From positions 1,633,664 through 1,697,663 of the forward strand of contig VFFE01009164.1 of the NCBI GenBank assembly GCA_008921705.1: a stretch of DNA of 64,000 bases. Direction: 5' to 3'. This DNA comes from Burhinus oedicnemus (lineage: Eukaryota; Chordata; Aves; Charadriiformes; Burhinidae). The translations under genes and the position numbers were made by a program. The notes below the pieces were generated by a model. The model was given only the letters and a program-made list of their open reading frames with translations, did no database searches and was not told the DNA's origin. Shown here piece after piece: positions 36,216-49,600 of the stretch (positions are counted from its first letter, which is position 1; each line of letters begins with the position of its first letter).

Positions 36216-38489
36216 TGCCATTCAGAGTTCCTTAATTCAGGGGAGCCCTTGCTTGCAAGCATTTTGAGCCACAAAAGCCAGCTCTGATAACTTTATTTGC
36301 TCACCATTTAGTAGTTATATATTTCAGTCACCCAAAGATGTTCAAATGCTGGAAACTGGAAAGAAGTATCAGACATTTTTATAAATACAGTGACTGATTC
36401 CATGATTTATTCATGAGGTTATAAGGTACTGTTGGGTTTAGCAATCACTCCATAAATAGGGCAATAAAAGCACAGACCAACACCTTTCACTTACCCTAGT
36501 AAGTAACTTCATGGTCAGATTTGTATGGTATACTGAGCAGAAAGCCATTTTCTATCAGATAATGAAAATATTTAGAAAACCTCTAGAGCAGTGAGGGCTA
36601 TGGAAGTCCTAAAGCTGTAATTGTCTTATGCCATTATTAGAAATGAAAATATTGAGAAATTATTGAAGTTTCCCAGTAAATAGGGTGTTACACCAAATAA
36701 CCCTCAGGCTGCTAAGAAAAGCCTTTTTGAATTGCATAAAAAAGAGAGTGGTTACTTTTTTATCTATCTTCCACTACCGCATAACAATAAGTATAACAAT
36801 ATCCTCATTTTCATTAATCTTGTTTTATAAGCGAAGCGCCTATCATTCTGAGTACAGTGTATTCTGTATAATCTAAAATGAGAAAAAAGTTAAAACATGT
36901 TTTAACAAATCTAATTGTGTAAGGCTCACCAAATGCATACATACATACTCTGCAATAACTCTTCAGGATACAATCTCAACTCTAAAAAAGTTAAAGACAA
37001 GTGATAACATTCATTATTGAAAAAAGAATGAACTATTTGAGTTTTGAATGAACTATTTGTTTACTTAAAAGCTGGGCCTGTTCCAAACTGATATTTTTAT
37101 TCAATGTGTTGGAGAAATATCTTTTCTCTGAGGCAAGATCTGGGTCTAAATCTTTCTCCCCCACATGAGAAAGGGAGCAGCATGCATGAGATGTGTGGTT
37201 CTGATTTAGAAGAGTTTATGTGGACTCTGCTTCATCAACAGCTGAGACATCTCCAAGGAAAGCCTGGGGAGGCTCGAGTGACAGCAACGGTTGCGCTGGC
37301 TACTATAATCCTACCAAACTGCTTTAAATCATTTGCATTCACTGCACATTAGAAACCTATAAAGAACCAGATTTTATCCTGTATCCAAAAGTACAACAGG
37401 AGCTCCAGGTCTCAAAGCACCCCAAAAAGCCTAAAGGAAATCAGAAAGGTGTATTAATGTGACCAAAATGTTCTTAAATCAACTGAAAAACAAGCTTCTG
37501 AATTTCTATACTGTACTTCAGTCTACTAAAAATATATACTCAGAAAGTCTGCTAAACCTTTCTTAACAGATTCAGCTCAAAGACTAAATGTAATATTTGA
37601 GTCACATAGTGGAAGCTGTCCACCATTATTAAAAACAAATATACTTTGTAATAATTTATTTTACCAGTGCATTAGATCACATAGCTTGTTTTTCATGCAG
37701 TATTTCTGTATATTTTTGAAACGTTATCATAAAGTTAAATTACTTATAAAGGATGGGTACGTGGCATTAAAATAATTGGTAGATTCACCAGTAGGTAGTT
37801 AATGACTGCAAATCCTGTTTAGGAGGTGTGGTTCAGTTAAGCCCAGGCAACAGGGCAAAGTTAGGCCTGGGAAGTCCCACCTGGTAAGTCATCACAGCCC
37901 TCACAAGATTTGGCTTCCCAAGAACATCTGGATTGGCTTTTGAATATAGGAGGGAATTATTTACTCTGCATCTACTTACTTTATTTCAGGGGGAACGAAA
38001 ACAATGATCCCATCTGCATTTAAAACAATGATAGTGGAACAATACCAACACCAGCTACCTCATATCGTATGTGTGGGGAGCAAGATGCTTTCCCTGAGAA
38101 CACCAGCTTGACTAGGTGAAGCCAGGTAGATTTCTAGTTGCAACTAGCCAAGGTGCTTTAATGGGTGTAAAATAGTCTCAGTGATGAGATCCGGTGTGAT
38201 TCCAGGGCTAAGGGATAATTGTAACAAAAGAACAAAGTGGGTGTAAGTTGGTGGTTCTCAAATTATCACCAAGGGCTAGACTTGCTCTTGGCCATCTTGG
38301 GCAGCAGGCTCATATGAATAAACTCTGCAAAAATTTTTTTTCTTTTTAAAATGCAGCACTTCAAATAAACAAACCAGCAGTTAAGCTGCTGCTCAGCTAC
38401 CGCCTTGGAAATCTTTCTTCCAGCAATAATAAGAAATTTTTCATATGCCAAACACCTTCCTAATTCTCAGACAAGTCATTAGCAATGTG
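36216..38489. other. AT-rich unique DNA, no gene seen
   Basis: There is a CATA tetranucleotide run around 36941-36957 and a 14-bp direct repeat GAATGAACTATTTG at 37027-37040 and 37047-37060. No coding or repeat family is recognised. Confidence 0.5.
37027..37060. repeat. Perfect 14-bp direct repeat (20-bp period)
   Basis: GAATGAACTATTTG occurs at 37027-37040 and 37047-37060, separated by AGTTTT. It is a local tandem duplication. Confidence 0.9.
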
Positions 38490-38610
38490 AAGTGTTTTAC
38501 AACAGGTAAAACTAAGGAGGTTCCACATGATTAGCCTAAAACCACAAAGGCAGCCTGTGTCTGAGCAGAATATAGAGCTGAGCTAAATAAAATTGCCGGT
38601 CCTGCTACCC
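38490..38610 (-). repeat. MIR-like tRNA-derived SINE (antisense)
   Basis: GTTTTACAACAGGTAAAACT, then AAGGAGGTTCCACATGATTA and GCCTAAAACCACAAAGGCAG, match antisense MIR order ('ttttacagatgaggaaactgaggcacagagaggttaagtgacttgcccaaggtcacacag'). TGTGTCTGAGCAGAATATAG then fits the 'gtggcagagctggaa' part. It is diverged but colinear over about 120 bp. Confidence 0.6.
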
Positions 38611-41600
38611 AATTGCCTTCAGAAGGCAGTCAGCTTTGTGCCAGCATGGGAGAAAGTTACCGTTCACACTGTATGTTCAAACATACTTATATGCTTTATA
38701 GTTTTATGCCTAAAAGTAGTTCAGTCAGCTTTTAGGAGCCTGTTTGGGAATTTTTCCACTATTGTTGGCTGCATCTGCACTTCCTGTTTTTATGGATGAT
38801 TCGTTTCAGGAAGTGCTGAGGCCACAAAAATTACACGAATTCATCAAAATAAACCAAACCCAGCTGAACCTATGTTTTTCATGTAAAACCAAAGCACAAC
38901 CTCATGAGTTTGCAGAAAAAGCTTGAACTTGGTGAAATTTCAATAATTATTTTCAGCCTTTTTCAGCACCTCACCTTTTCCTTTGTTTCTCAGCTACAGA
39001 GTTTGGCGCTGAACTTGCTGAGTTTAAAAGAGCGGATTAAAAGGAGGGAAAGATAAGGTTATTATGCACAGTGAAAAAGAAACTCACTGCTCTGCACCAG
39101 ATTTTTCCATCAGTCAAAAAATTATAACCAGAAATAGTTCATTTATAGCAAATTAATTTGCACAAGGACTTTGCAAAGTAAAATGAAGTTGCGTTCACTA
39201 TAGCTGCAGTATACTTAACTTCACATAAAATCTGCTCCTATATTAGTAGCCTGATGCAACTTCCACGAGAATGACAAAGCTTTGTTTTGTTCATGTAGTT
39301 GGGCTTTCTTCCTGAAATAGACTTAGAAAGAGTCAAAGGTTTCTTTCCTTATCTGATCACGTCTGTAATGTTACAACCTCCTCAGTGCACTCACATCTCA
39401 GGAGCAAACAGTTCTGCTGGATTTTTTTCAAGGGAACCAACAAAAATCATCATTATTTTGGCTACTTACTAACCTTTTTAACTGTTGCCCTAACTACATG
39501 CTCATGAGCATCTTTCTCACAAAACTTCTGTGAGAATCACAGGATTGCTGAAAAAAATTATTTTTACAGTGCAGTAGAACTGCTAAGCTTTTGCCTCGCT
39601 TTTGATTAATTTCATGCCTGACTCAGTCAGAGATTAGGCCCTGACACAGGTTATAATTAAATATTGAAATCATGAAGTGCAAGAATGTTTAATTTTTAAA
39701 ATATGAGTTTTAATTTACCTCATACAGAGAATAGCTCTGGTCACCTGCAGAGATGCATTACACACTACATTGCCTAATGTAGGATGCCTGAATAAGGCTG
39801 AGCATACAGTTAAAGTAAACTAATGCAATTTACTGAACAGCAGTCAAATATTTATCCAGTTGATGAAGCAGACTTTATGTGAAACTCAGACAATAATTAA
39901 AGAGAAGCCTTGCTTAAAACATGCTTATTCCAGTTTTCACAAATATGTTATACCACAGCAGCATCTTCCTTTTCTCAAATATTGATGTTCTCCTAACACA
40001 TTATACAGTGAGCTTGTCCTTGGCATTCTCTTGACTATTTAATGAATACATTTCCTGGCATTTGCCTTATCTTTGTTATGTTGTTCTTTGGAGAGCTAAA
40101 ACTATTAGTTAGCCCTTGACAGAAAAACATCAGAGCAAGCTAGTAAAAGGTCTTACAGTATCGGAGTTATTAACATGGTATTTGATTAAACCATAGAAAG
40201 ATGGGGATGAGATACTAAAGAATATGTCCCCTGTACTTAGACTTTCACAGCCTTGGATATTTCTTCATAGAACTTTCACATTTGTTTTTGTCATTTTGTC
40301 TGAGCAATAGTCTGAATAGTCACAGGCTGAATACTAATCCTACGATTATTTTGTAGCGCTGAATCTCTATCATTCCAAATAGAATTGAAAATGTCAGATA
40401 TTTCCAGTTCTTCAGAACAAATATTTTTCCTTCAAGTTTCAGTTTTCCTAGTAATAAATATTTTAAAATCCTTTTATACCAACAACCTGAAATACATGTT
40501 GAGAAAATACATGTTTTACACCATGTAGAACAACAGGTAACCAGTTAGGATACAGACATTTATAAAACTGTAAATGGTCTCAATTTTTAATTTATAACAT
40601 CGAAGTTTGTACACTGCATAATATACAAGCATTATTAAATCTTCACATTTCAAAGCACTATCAGAATCAGGATGCCTGAGTAGTTGTTCATCAGAAACAC
40701 CTAATACTGAGTAACAGAGGAGATAGAGTTTTGATCTGATCTATATTCCCGAAATAGACAGAAGCATATTTCCATAATAATCTACTGACCAGTAGGTAGT
40801 GAAGAATATATACTCATTAACTATTAGCAGTCATTAGGAAATCCCCAGATTTTTCAGTAATACAAAGCTGATGAAACGTTGATGTCCATCACCTTCAAAA
40901 TACATCATATTTCGAAATACACCCTACAAATGACACTTCAGTTAACCCAAACACTACTATTTTTTGCAACACAGCTGGATAATTCAACATAAAGTGACCG
41001 CATGAGGTTTCTCCACACTGAAGTAGCATTTTTGTTTTGTCAGCCTTTTTTACTTTTATAATGTCACACGTAAAAACAACCCCTGCATTGGGAAGACTAA
41101 TGCAGCATTTTTAAGAAATCAGGATTATCTTATCTAGATCAGAAGAGCAATAAAGACAAATGCCAACAACACCAAGTTAGCACATCAGAAAAGCTCTTGA
41201 GCAAGAGTCTAACTGGCATAAACTACTGTGACTACTTCAGCAGAGCTGTGCCAGTATACATCAGCTGGGGTTCTGGCCCAATATTTAGAAGCTGCATCCA
41301 GCCACACTTCATTTTCAGCTGCAGCCTCCAACCCAAACCAGCTGCATCTGCAAACAACTAGGAGACTGCCTGGCAAATTCTGCATCTGGACCATTTCTCT
41401 TCTTGAATGTGCAGTATCACCTCAGTCCTTGCTGTGCTTAAAGCCAATATACCGCAAACAGTCACAGATTTAAGTAAAATGCTGCTGTTCTTATGTGCCC
41501 TGCGGGTCAGGAAAATTTAGAGGATTTCTACACGTGCGAGCTGTGTAGAGTCAGAAAATTAATGGATATTAGCAACAGGACATCACAGCAAATAGTTTGA

Positions 41601-43340
41601 GCTACAGAGGATGTGACATTGTATTCTGCCATTCTGTTTGCAGTATTCACGTCATTGTTCAAAGCATGTAGGAAAATGACAAATCATAAAGCTTAACTGA
41701 GACACGACTCAACAGTAAACTCATTCAGGGATTATCAGCCAGTATTTTTTGTAGGGTAATGCAACAATCCCACCTAACTTGATTCCTCTCACCTAAATGG
41801 GGGAGGTTGCTGCCAGTCCATCTTTCTACCTTCCTTTTCACTGATGATTGAGGAACTGAGTAAAGGCAGCTGGTTTAATTTTAAATCAGACCTTAACAAA
41901 CTCAGTGCTATTCACCAGCTGTGTTACTCTTCATATGATTACGTAAAGAACCTCCTTGCTAACACAGACAACACATAGAAAGAAGTGAAGCACCAGAAGC
42001 TCAAGCAAGACCACTAGTGCTGTCATACTGTATCAGATTTTGTGGTGATTTTTACAATCTGCTATTGTGGTTTATTTTTACAGAATCTTCAGATTTTTTT
42101 ATACCATGACTTATGGTTGGATCCAACCCTCAGATTTCTAGGATTTAATGTAATGTCACAAAGGTTTGTCTTTATTACAGAAATGCTTATGTTGGTTGGT
42201 TGGGGATTTTTTTGAAAGCAAGTGCTCAATTAATGATGAAAGCATTGATTAAACTATGAAACATGACAGAAAATTTACAAAAATTTTGGCTACAGTATTT
42301 TATAAGTAACTATGTTTGAACACTTTTAAATACTTTTCAGTATGGTTGGGTTTGTGTTCTTCTCCCCAAAAGGTTTCAGAGCTAGTGAAAATATTTGAGT
42401 AACTATTGTGCACCACCAAACAGACAAAAACCTGACCTTTTAGCTGTAAGTAAAACAGGATCAGATTATAGGACATCTGCCATTTTTTGAGGATCACTTT
42501 GGTTTGTCTGCAAACATTGTTAAATGTCTATAAACTCTGGGTCCTATTCAGAGCTAGCTCTGTGGTGATTGATATTAGATGATATTACACTGATTTTTTT
42601 TCTGTTCAGTTATTTCCCTTTAAAGATTCCATTTTAATATAATAAAACTTTTTAAAGGGCATAGGAGTCACATGGCCCATTTATGTCCCAAAGTCAGTGA
42701 GATCAGCCCAGTCCCTACCTCTCTGTCTGTAAACACACACAGACCATCCCAGCAAATCACATAGTATCTGATTAATCCACAAAACTTCCGCTCTACATTT
42801 ATTTGCACTACAACTATCCCAAGACCATACGAAAACTCACACTACTGCTCCCAAAATTACTGACACTGCAAAAGATGCAATTTGTTCCAGCAGGAAATAT
42901 CCAATGCATGCAAATGTCTTAGGTGAAAATACCCAAAGATTCTTGTCTCTAAAGCTCACATTTTCACACCTTTATACCTGTGTTGTGTATACGTAACACA
43001 GACCTACTCTCCTTCTATTTATACGTATTTTCTCCGCAGATCTGAATGAGTCTAATTGGTGTAAGAACACCTCATGCTTTACTGGCTGTGACATCATCTT
43101 AGCTATAATCCTCGCACTTTGTTTATCAAGATCTAACATTGTATGTCAGGCAAGCTGTCACAAGATTGATGCTGTGTTGTCAAAAAGGAAAAAAAATAAT
43201 GCTTAAAAGGCTTAATACTGTGGCCCTTAATTACAAAACTAACTGTACTTCATGGATCCCCTCACGGGAGCTATGGGAGTGGGTCTGAACAGCCTATGTA
43301 TTGCTGCCTAGAAACCTCCACTTGCTTGGCATGCGCCCAC
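38611..43340. other. AT-rich unique DNA, no gene seen
   Basis: Positions 41217-41287 contain a segment (GTGCCAGTATACATCAGCTG, GGGTTCTGGCCCAATATTTA) like a dispersed amniote sequence whose reverse complement reads 'gggccagatcctcagctggtgtaaatcag'. It is a possible old palindromic repeat but is not confidently assigned. Nothing else is noted. Confidence 0.45.
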
Positions 43341-43600
43341 CAACATCCAGGCTGATTCACATGCCAGAGCAAATGCCACTAATACAGAGGGCCGTGAGTT
43401 TAGCCTGCCGGAAAGGATTCGTCTTCACATTGAACCGTTTGCTGCAGCAAGATACATGGGTACACACTGGCTTGTGACTGTTACAGCCCCATGCTATTTT
43501 ACAGTGCATAGAATCTGTAATGGAAGAAATCATTCCACAATAAAAATTATTTAAGATGGCCTTACTTAGCCTGTATGCATCATAGGGCATCAAATTATTT
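43341..43600. other. Balanced-composition block, possible conserved noncoding element
   Basis: This 260-bp block has mixed composition with a few CpGs (GGCCGTGAG, GCCGGAAAGG, GATTCGTC, AACCGTTTG), no microsatellite and no recognisable repeat. A 78-codon minus frame spans it but has no defended motif. The texture suggests constraint, not neutral AT drift; this is inference only. Confidence 0.25.
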
Positions 43601-46600
43601 TACATGGTGCATAATGACCAGCTATTGATGTTCTCCACTCAGGCTTACCAAGTGAATGGAAAACTTCACCTATGCAAAAGGAAAGTTCATCGTGCCATAC
43701 TGTACAGTGTCTTGGTTTGATGGCTAGATTAAATAACAGCTAATGGCTACTTAGGCTAATTCCAATGTTCTTACAACTATTTCTGTTGTACTTCTAGCCA
43801 TGTTTATGCACATATATATGTGTATATACATACAAATCTATACTGTGAGTACTAGTGTTGGGATCACATTAGTATAGTGTGTGTTATCTGAAATCTCACC
43901 GCAGTACTAGGATCCTTTTGATAATTGCAATGAACCATCATCTTACTATTCCAATGAGTAATACTTTTAAATAAATAAATAAATCAAGCTTTAGAAGACT
44001 TCATATTTCCTTCAAAGACTGATTTTTATTTTTTTTTTTAATGGGAAATGTGGGTCCTAAAAGAAGTCCCACTCATATAGTCTAATTTGGAGGTTATCTT
44101 GATGCTTTGGAAAAAAATATCCCCCCCAAGCCATTCTTAATGCTGACAGATCAGTTAGCTAGATTAGTTTTCCCATCTTTATATACATGTGTTTGTGTTT
44201 AGACACAAACACTTTCTTTCATTTAAAATGTAAAAATAATGCCAAATTCTTGTTTGAAGTTGTTAGACGACAATTGCTCATAGTACTATAACCTTACTTA
44301 TGCAAATCACTAGAGTTCATGGTAAGTCTGACATTTGCAGAATTAATGAACTAAATAATTAAGTGACCTGGTAAGCGAATTGGTAAACCAGAACTATTAA
44401 TCTTTTAATGAATTCTTTACTATCACTTAAATAATAAATTTTTTGCATAATTTTAAAAGATTACAGTAAAGAAACATTAGAATAGAAAATCCATTATGTA
44501 AAGGAACGTTGCTTTTATAAATCTGTCATTATGTCTCTTTTTATTGAATTCATTTCTATTCAAGGTTTAGAAAAGTGGCAATTCCTGCAATGGTGACTAA
44601 CAGTCCCCAACATTTTAGTGGTAAGATTTTTTTCTTGCTAAGACAAAAATTCTAGGATCATTTACTGCTTCAGACAAACCACTGCCTAAAGTGAATAATT
44701 AGCATACAACTGTAATTTAAGAAATCCCCTATTTGATGGTGTGCATCACACATGTTTCAGATTTTCAAAGCACTAGTAAGTTAACTAGGCACAGTAAATG
44801 ACGTTTCTGAGTCAGTTCCTCTTAGAGATAAATTTTCTTTTTTCTACATGTTGCTGTCTTTCACCTTTCTACCAGCTTTGTACCACATCTCTTACCTTTT
44901 CATGTCAGAGTATCCTGAACTCAAATACTCTCTTAAACTCCAATATACCAGTATTCTTCATATCCTATCCTGATTGGTATGTAAATTTGTCTTTCCCCAT
45001 GTTCCTCTCTATCAATGTCCACAATGGAATTAGACATATCAGAGTGGAAGTTCAGAAGTACCACATGCTTCTGTAGGTACTGTTTCTCCCATTTAGGAAA
45101 CCATTGCCGTACGGACTTGAAGTACACATTCTTTTCTACAATAGCTAGATGTCTATCTGTACCAGAGATACCATATGGTACAATACATGGGCATTTTTTT
45201 TGCTACATAATCAGATTTGGCATGACTGCCAAGTATTTCAAGGACTTGTAGAAAAGGCTTCAACATTTGTTCCTTTTTTAACATTGCAGCCACTGAAAGC
45301 AGCCAGGTAAAAACAACAGCATGTATCCAAAACTATTAAAACAACATTGCAAGTAATTTTTACAAAATTAATACTTAATTTTCAATTTGTCTCCTTTGAA
45401 AGATGCAACACAGTGTCTCTTGTCTCAAGGTTACAAAACATATCAAATTGATATTGAAATGTCATAGGGTGATAAAAGTAACAAAGGAAGTAATGAAATT
45501 AGCATCTGACTAGGATCTTCTTTTGAAAAATTATCCCCATGATGTACAAAAAACCAGAAGAGCTACCTATTGTGAAGATAAAAATAGTACTTTCTAGCTC
45601 AGGAAAGAGCTTTCATTGAGATGTGCCAGATACTTAGGCATCTTTCATTGCAATCCAGCAAGTTGGTCATGTTCACACAACACCCCTGTGAGCTTTCTGA
45701 GCACCAAAACTTTAAGTTTTGATCTTACAAGCATTTCCAATGATGTTTCCTTTGTGAGCACGAAGGAACGCACTAAAGATTGGCCATGGCTGATGTTTAC
45801 TCTAGCCAGGTTTAGTTTTTATAAGTAGATCCACTTAAATGACAGCAAATAAAAAGGGCAAGGCTACATGAAGATACTACTGATACAGGTGTGTTTGTGG
45901 AACAAAGTCCTAAAAATGAAACCCCAGAGCTGACAGAGCCTTGCAGTTTGAAGTGGGTTGTGCTTACATTCAGGAAACTGGTGAAATTTCATCAACAGAT
46001 AATCTAATTCTGCTGACCTATGCTGCACCCACACAGCGGGGATTTTGCAGTTCATTATGCAGGCACAGCAACTGCAGCAGGCAGCAACACCCACAAAAAA
46101 ATTTCTGAAATCACAGAATACTATTCTGTCCCACAGAACACTCTATCGTTAGGTAAAAAAAGCTATAAGAAAGCAAGAAGAAAAACACAGGCAGTATGCT
46201 ATTCTGCAAGTTCTGTCACTAATTGTAGCTGGTCAAAAATTTTCTACCAGACAAGACAAAAACATTTTAAAATAATCACATAAACTTAAGTTTTGAATAT
46301 ATTTCATTGTGAGGAGTAATGGAAAGTGTGCAGCCAGAGTCAATGGGGCAAGGTAGAATAAGTTCAGTTCACGTGAGTATTTGGTATACAATTTTAAAAA
46401 TGGAATTTAATTTTGACCCTGAAACCGAGGGAGAAAGTCACAAACACTTTGTTTACATCCCATTTAAACTATGGTTGAAATTACTTCTCCAAGTACAAAG
46501 AAACTGGGGGAGGAGCTAGTGGAAATGCTGACTAATTTATTTGAAAAATGTTCTGGATGTCATCTAACACAGTTTTTATGTTATCCAGCTAATGCTGGTA

Positions 46601-49600
46601 ATTGCACTTTATCTCTAGCAACCTCTGCAGGAGGTTCCCAGCCACAGCAATCACAACGGCCTTTGGCTTACTTGGAATATAGACTATCAGGCCATAAAGG
46701 GTAAATATGTAACAGAAAATAAGGCATATATGAATAAAAAGAAATAGCAGAGAGACCAAAGCAAGCATAATGTGTTGGAAAGACACTGAAATAATCTTTT
46801 TGAGCTTGTTATTTTAAAATCACAGATAAAGTAACTCCAAAATGGTATCAGTTTAATGTGCACTGGCAGAACCCAATCATCAGCTCTTTGGATTGGCCAC
46901 AGACAGTGTATGGGAGGATTCCCTGGGCTGCCGGTGCCTTCAAACAGAAACTCTTCAGACCAGCAGCATGGGAATACTCCCTTTGAACAGCTGAGTGATA
47001 TGCAAAAGATATAAAAACAGATATAAATGCTAATAATTAAAAACTAAATGAATAATACCCAACGCAGAATTTTTAAGAAGGCTGAAAAGGCTTTGGCATT
47101 CAGAGGCAGTGCCAGCCAGCTGTAATAATCATCTTTAAACACTCCGAGAAAGAAGGAAGACATTATTAGCATTATGGAAACAAAGCAAGTACCCCCATGG
47201 ATAAAGGTGTGTTTCTACAGTAAAAGCCTCTGTAGTAAACTGAAGTAGTTATACAGTTGAATCTCACTGCTCTGAATAAGCAAAGCACATTACATTTATT
47301 GGTCTGAAGAGACCCTGCTAGAAACATATGGCCTTTTATCTGAGTCTATACAGAGCAATAAACTTTGAAATACCATAGTTGTGTTTGTTACTTTATGGGC
47401 AACAGAGTATTAAGAAATAAACAATTTTAGCACTGTACTTTTATAAAATGGAAAACATTCAGTCTCCTCTGGAACCACCTAGGTAAAGTTTTGCTTTCGT
47501 TTGATGGTGCATGCTCCTCAGATGAAAACCTTTCCTTAAATTAATTTGAAATAACAAAAACCAAATTAAACAGCTGAAATACTTTATCTTGAAAACTATG
47601 AACTAAGCACGCTTTGCATGATCTCTGAGATAAGTTTGATTTATGAGTTTGCTGTGCAATTGTGTCAGGGTTATCTACCCTGCAGCTTTTTGGCCGGTGC
47701 TCCTCATCCCACTTGCTCTTCCAGAATGTGTGAATACCAGAAGCTTCTGCAGGCTGTCCGGTCCATTCCCAGCCACCACGCAGCTCTGCCCACCACTACA
47801 AACAGCCCAGGTAAATGTCCACTCTGTCAGACATAACTCCCCAAAATATTTTCAGTGCTTTGAGACTGCAGGTTACCACTGACACACACTTTTTTATTCT
47901 TTTTTCATATGTGATGGTATATGCATTATACGTCTTCCCATGATGAAAACCAAAAGTACCAAATGAAATGTGAGGGTGGCTAATAAAGGTAAAGATCAGC
48001 TGGTGTTTGAAAGCCCACCTTCTTTCTCCTTCAACTGCAAAGAGGTCCGATCAAACAAGAACAAAATAAAGAATAGGTAAAGGCAACTGATGGATGACTG
48101 ACGTGGGCCGGGCTATCAGTTACAACAGAAGCAGAATCCAGTATCAGAATACCACTGTCATAGAGACTGGAAAGAAAGCTACCCTATGCACTGGGAAAAC
48201 TAACTGTATGTAGATTTTGAGCTGTTCTTTCTCTAAAAAAGGAAACAGGCATGACCATCAGAAAAACCCAAACTCCAGTTTGCCCAGAGACCCTGAATTT
48301 TAGTGAGACTTGAAATATGAATTGAGATCCAAACCCACAGATGTAACGTAGACCTGCTGCTCTGTTAGAGAGAGAACACATATAGCATCTAGGGAATAAA
48401 ACCTGATTTTATAGACATATTAGTGAAATAAATAAAAAAAACCCACAGACCAAAAATACATTTATCTCCAAAACTTGCAAAGAACCATGGGTGTGTTTTG
48501 GTGTTGATTTTATCCTTGCCAATAAAACAATCATGTCACATAAGCAGCAGAAAGAAGCACAACTGTGTCATGTTTTCTTAAATTATCTAGGGATTGTTTG
48601 ACCAGGAAATCGCTAAGAAAAATCACACCAAGCTGATCGATGGCTGCAGCACAAATGTCACAGCATTAATACCTTCTTGCTGAAAGCTGAGAACTTTGCA
48701 CCGTAGCTGAAGTGTAACACAGTGGTAAAAACCCCTCTTTCTGCAGTGTCCTTCCTCCAGCCAGAGGACGGCAGATTTGGGTGCTCAGCTAGTCAAGTGG
48801 AGAGGACGGGGACAGGAGATGGAAAGCCACCTCTCAGCCCCTCTTTCCAAAGCTTAATTCCCAAAGTCATATTTTGCTTTCTGACCTTAATACCACTGCG
48901 AAGAGAGAGAATGTTTGCTGTGTCCTGGTCTCCAGCCCAAGCTACTGTGATGAGGACAGAGCACCAGTGTCTGCGACATTGGTAAATATTTCTGCTTTGT
49001 GGTATTTCCTGAGGTACTGCAGCCTTTTGCTGCTGATGTACAGCCCTCCCTCGTGCAGTTACATGAAAAAAAAGTAGTGGGAATGTTCTCATTTTTGGGG
49101 CCTACTGAGATGAGATGTTTTAGTAAGAGATGGCCAGGAATGAGGGAAGTCTGGGGAGCAGCAGTGCTGGGAAGCAGCTGTGGTGTAGTGGTTACCATAC
49201 CACAGCGCAAATACACACCAGGAAGAAAACTGAACCGTTGTATCTTGCCGTTGATCTCAGAAACATGAACCTCTATCTTTCCTTTGAAAAAAATTCATTG
49301 AATTTTTAGGAAGTCAAAACAAGGAAAATGCAGGCAAAAAACCTCAAACCAACCGCCAGCGTTCTTTACTCTTAAATTGATAACATGCCTGAGAACTCAG
49401 TGCCATGAAAAATACAGCCTGCCAGATCAGCAGGCCCCAGACAGCACTCTACCAACAGGATAGTGTGAGATTTTTCTTCCCCAGCAGTAGAGGACACGCG
49501 TGGATATTTGTATATTGCCTGAAGTATAAGAGGGCCGGAGCTCTCCTCATTTACCCTGTGCCTTCCAACCCCAGTGAGACCTGCAAGGTCAGCCAGCCTG

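Noticed and set aside
35764..36235. Overlapping 145- and 125-codon frames on opposite strands
   Set aside because: Both lie in the CpG-rich islet where stop codons are rare. Frames open on both strands reflect composition, not coding.
41217..41287. Old palindromic amniote repeat
   Set aside because: Only a loose resemblance recalled from memory; no terminal repeats or second half could be aligned by eye.
49180..49260. tRNA-like A box (GTGGTGTAGTGGTTA)
   Set aside because: No B box (GGTTCGANTCC), no anticodon arm or acceptor stem could be found at the right spacing. It is at best a remote SINE remnant.
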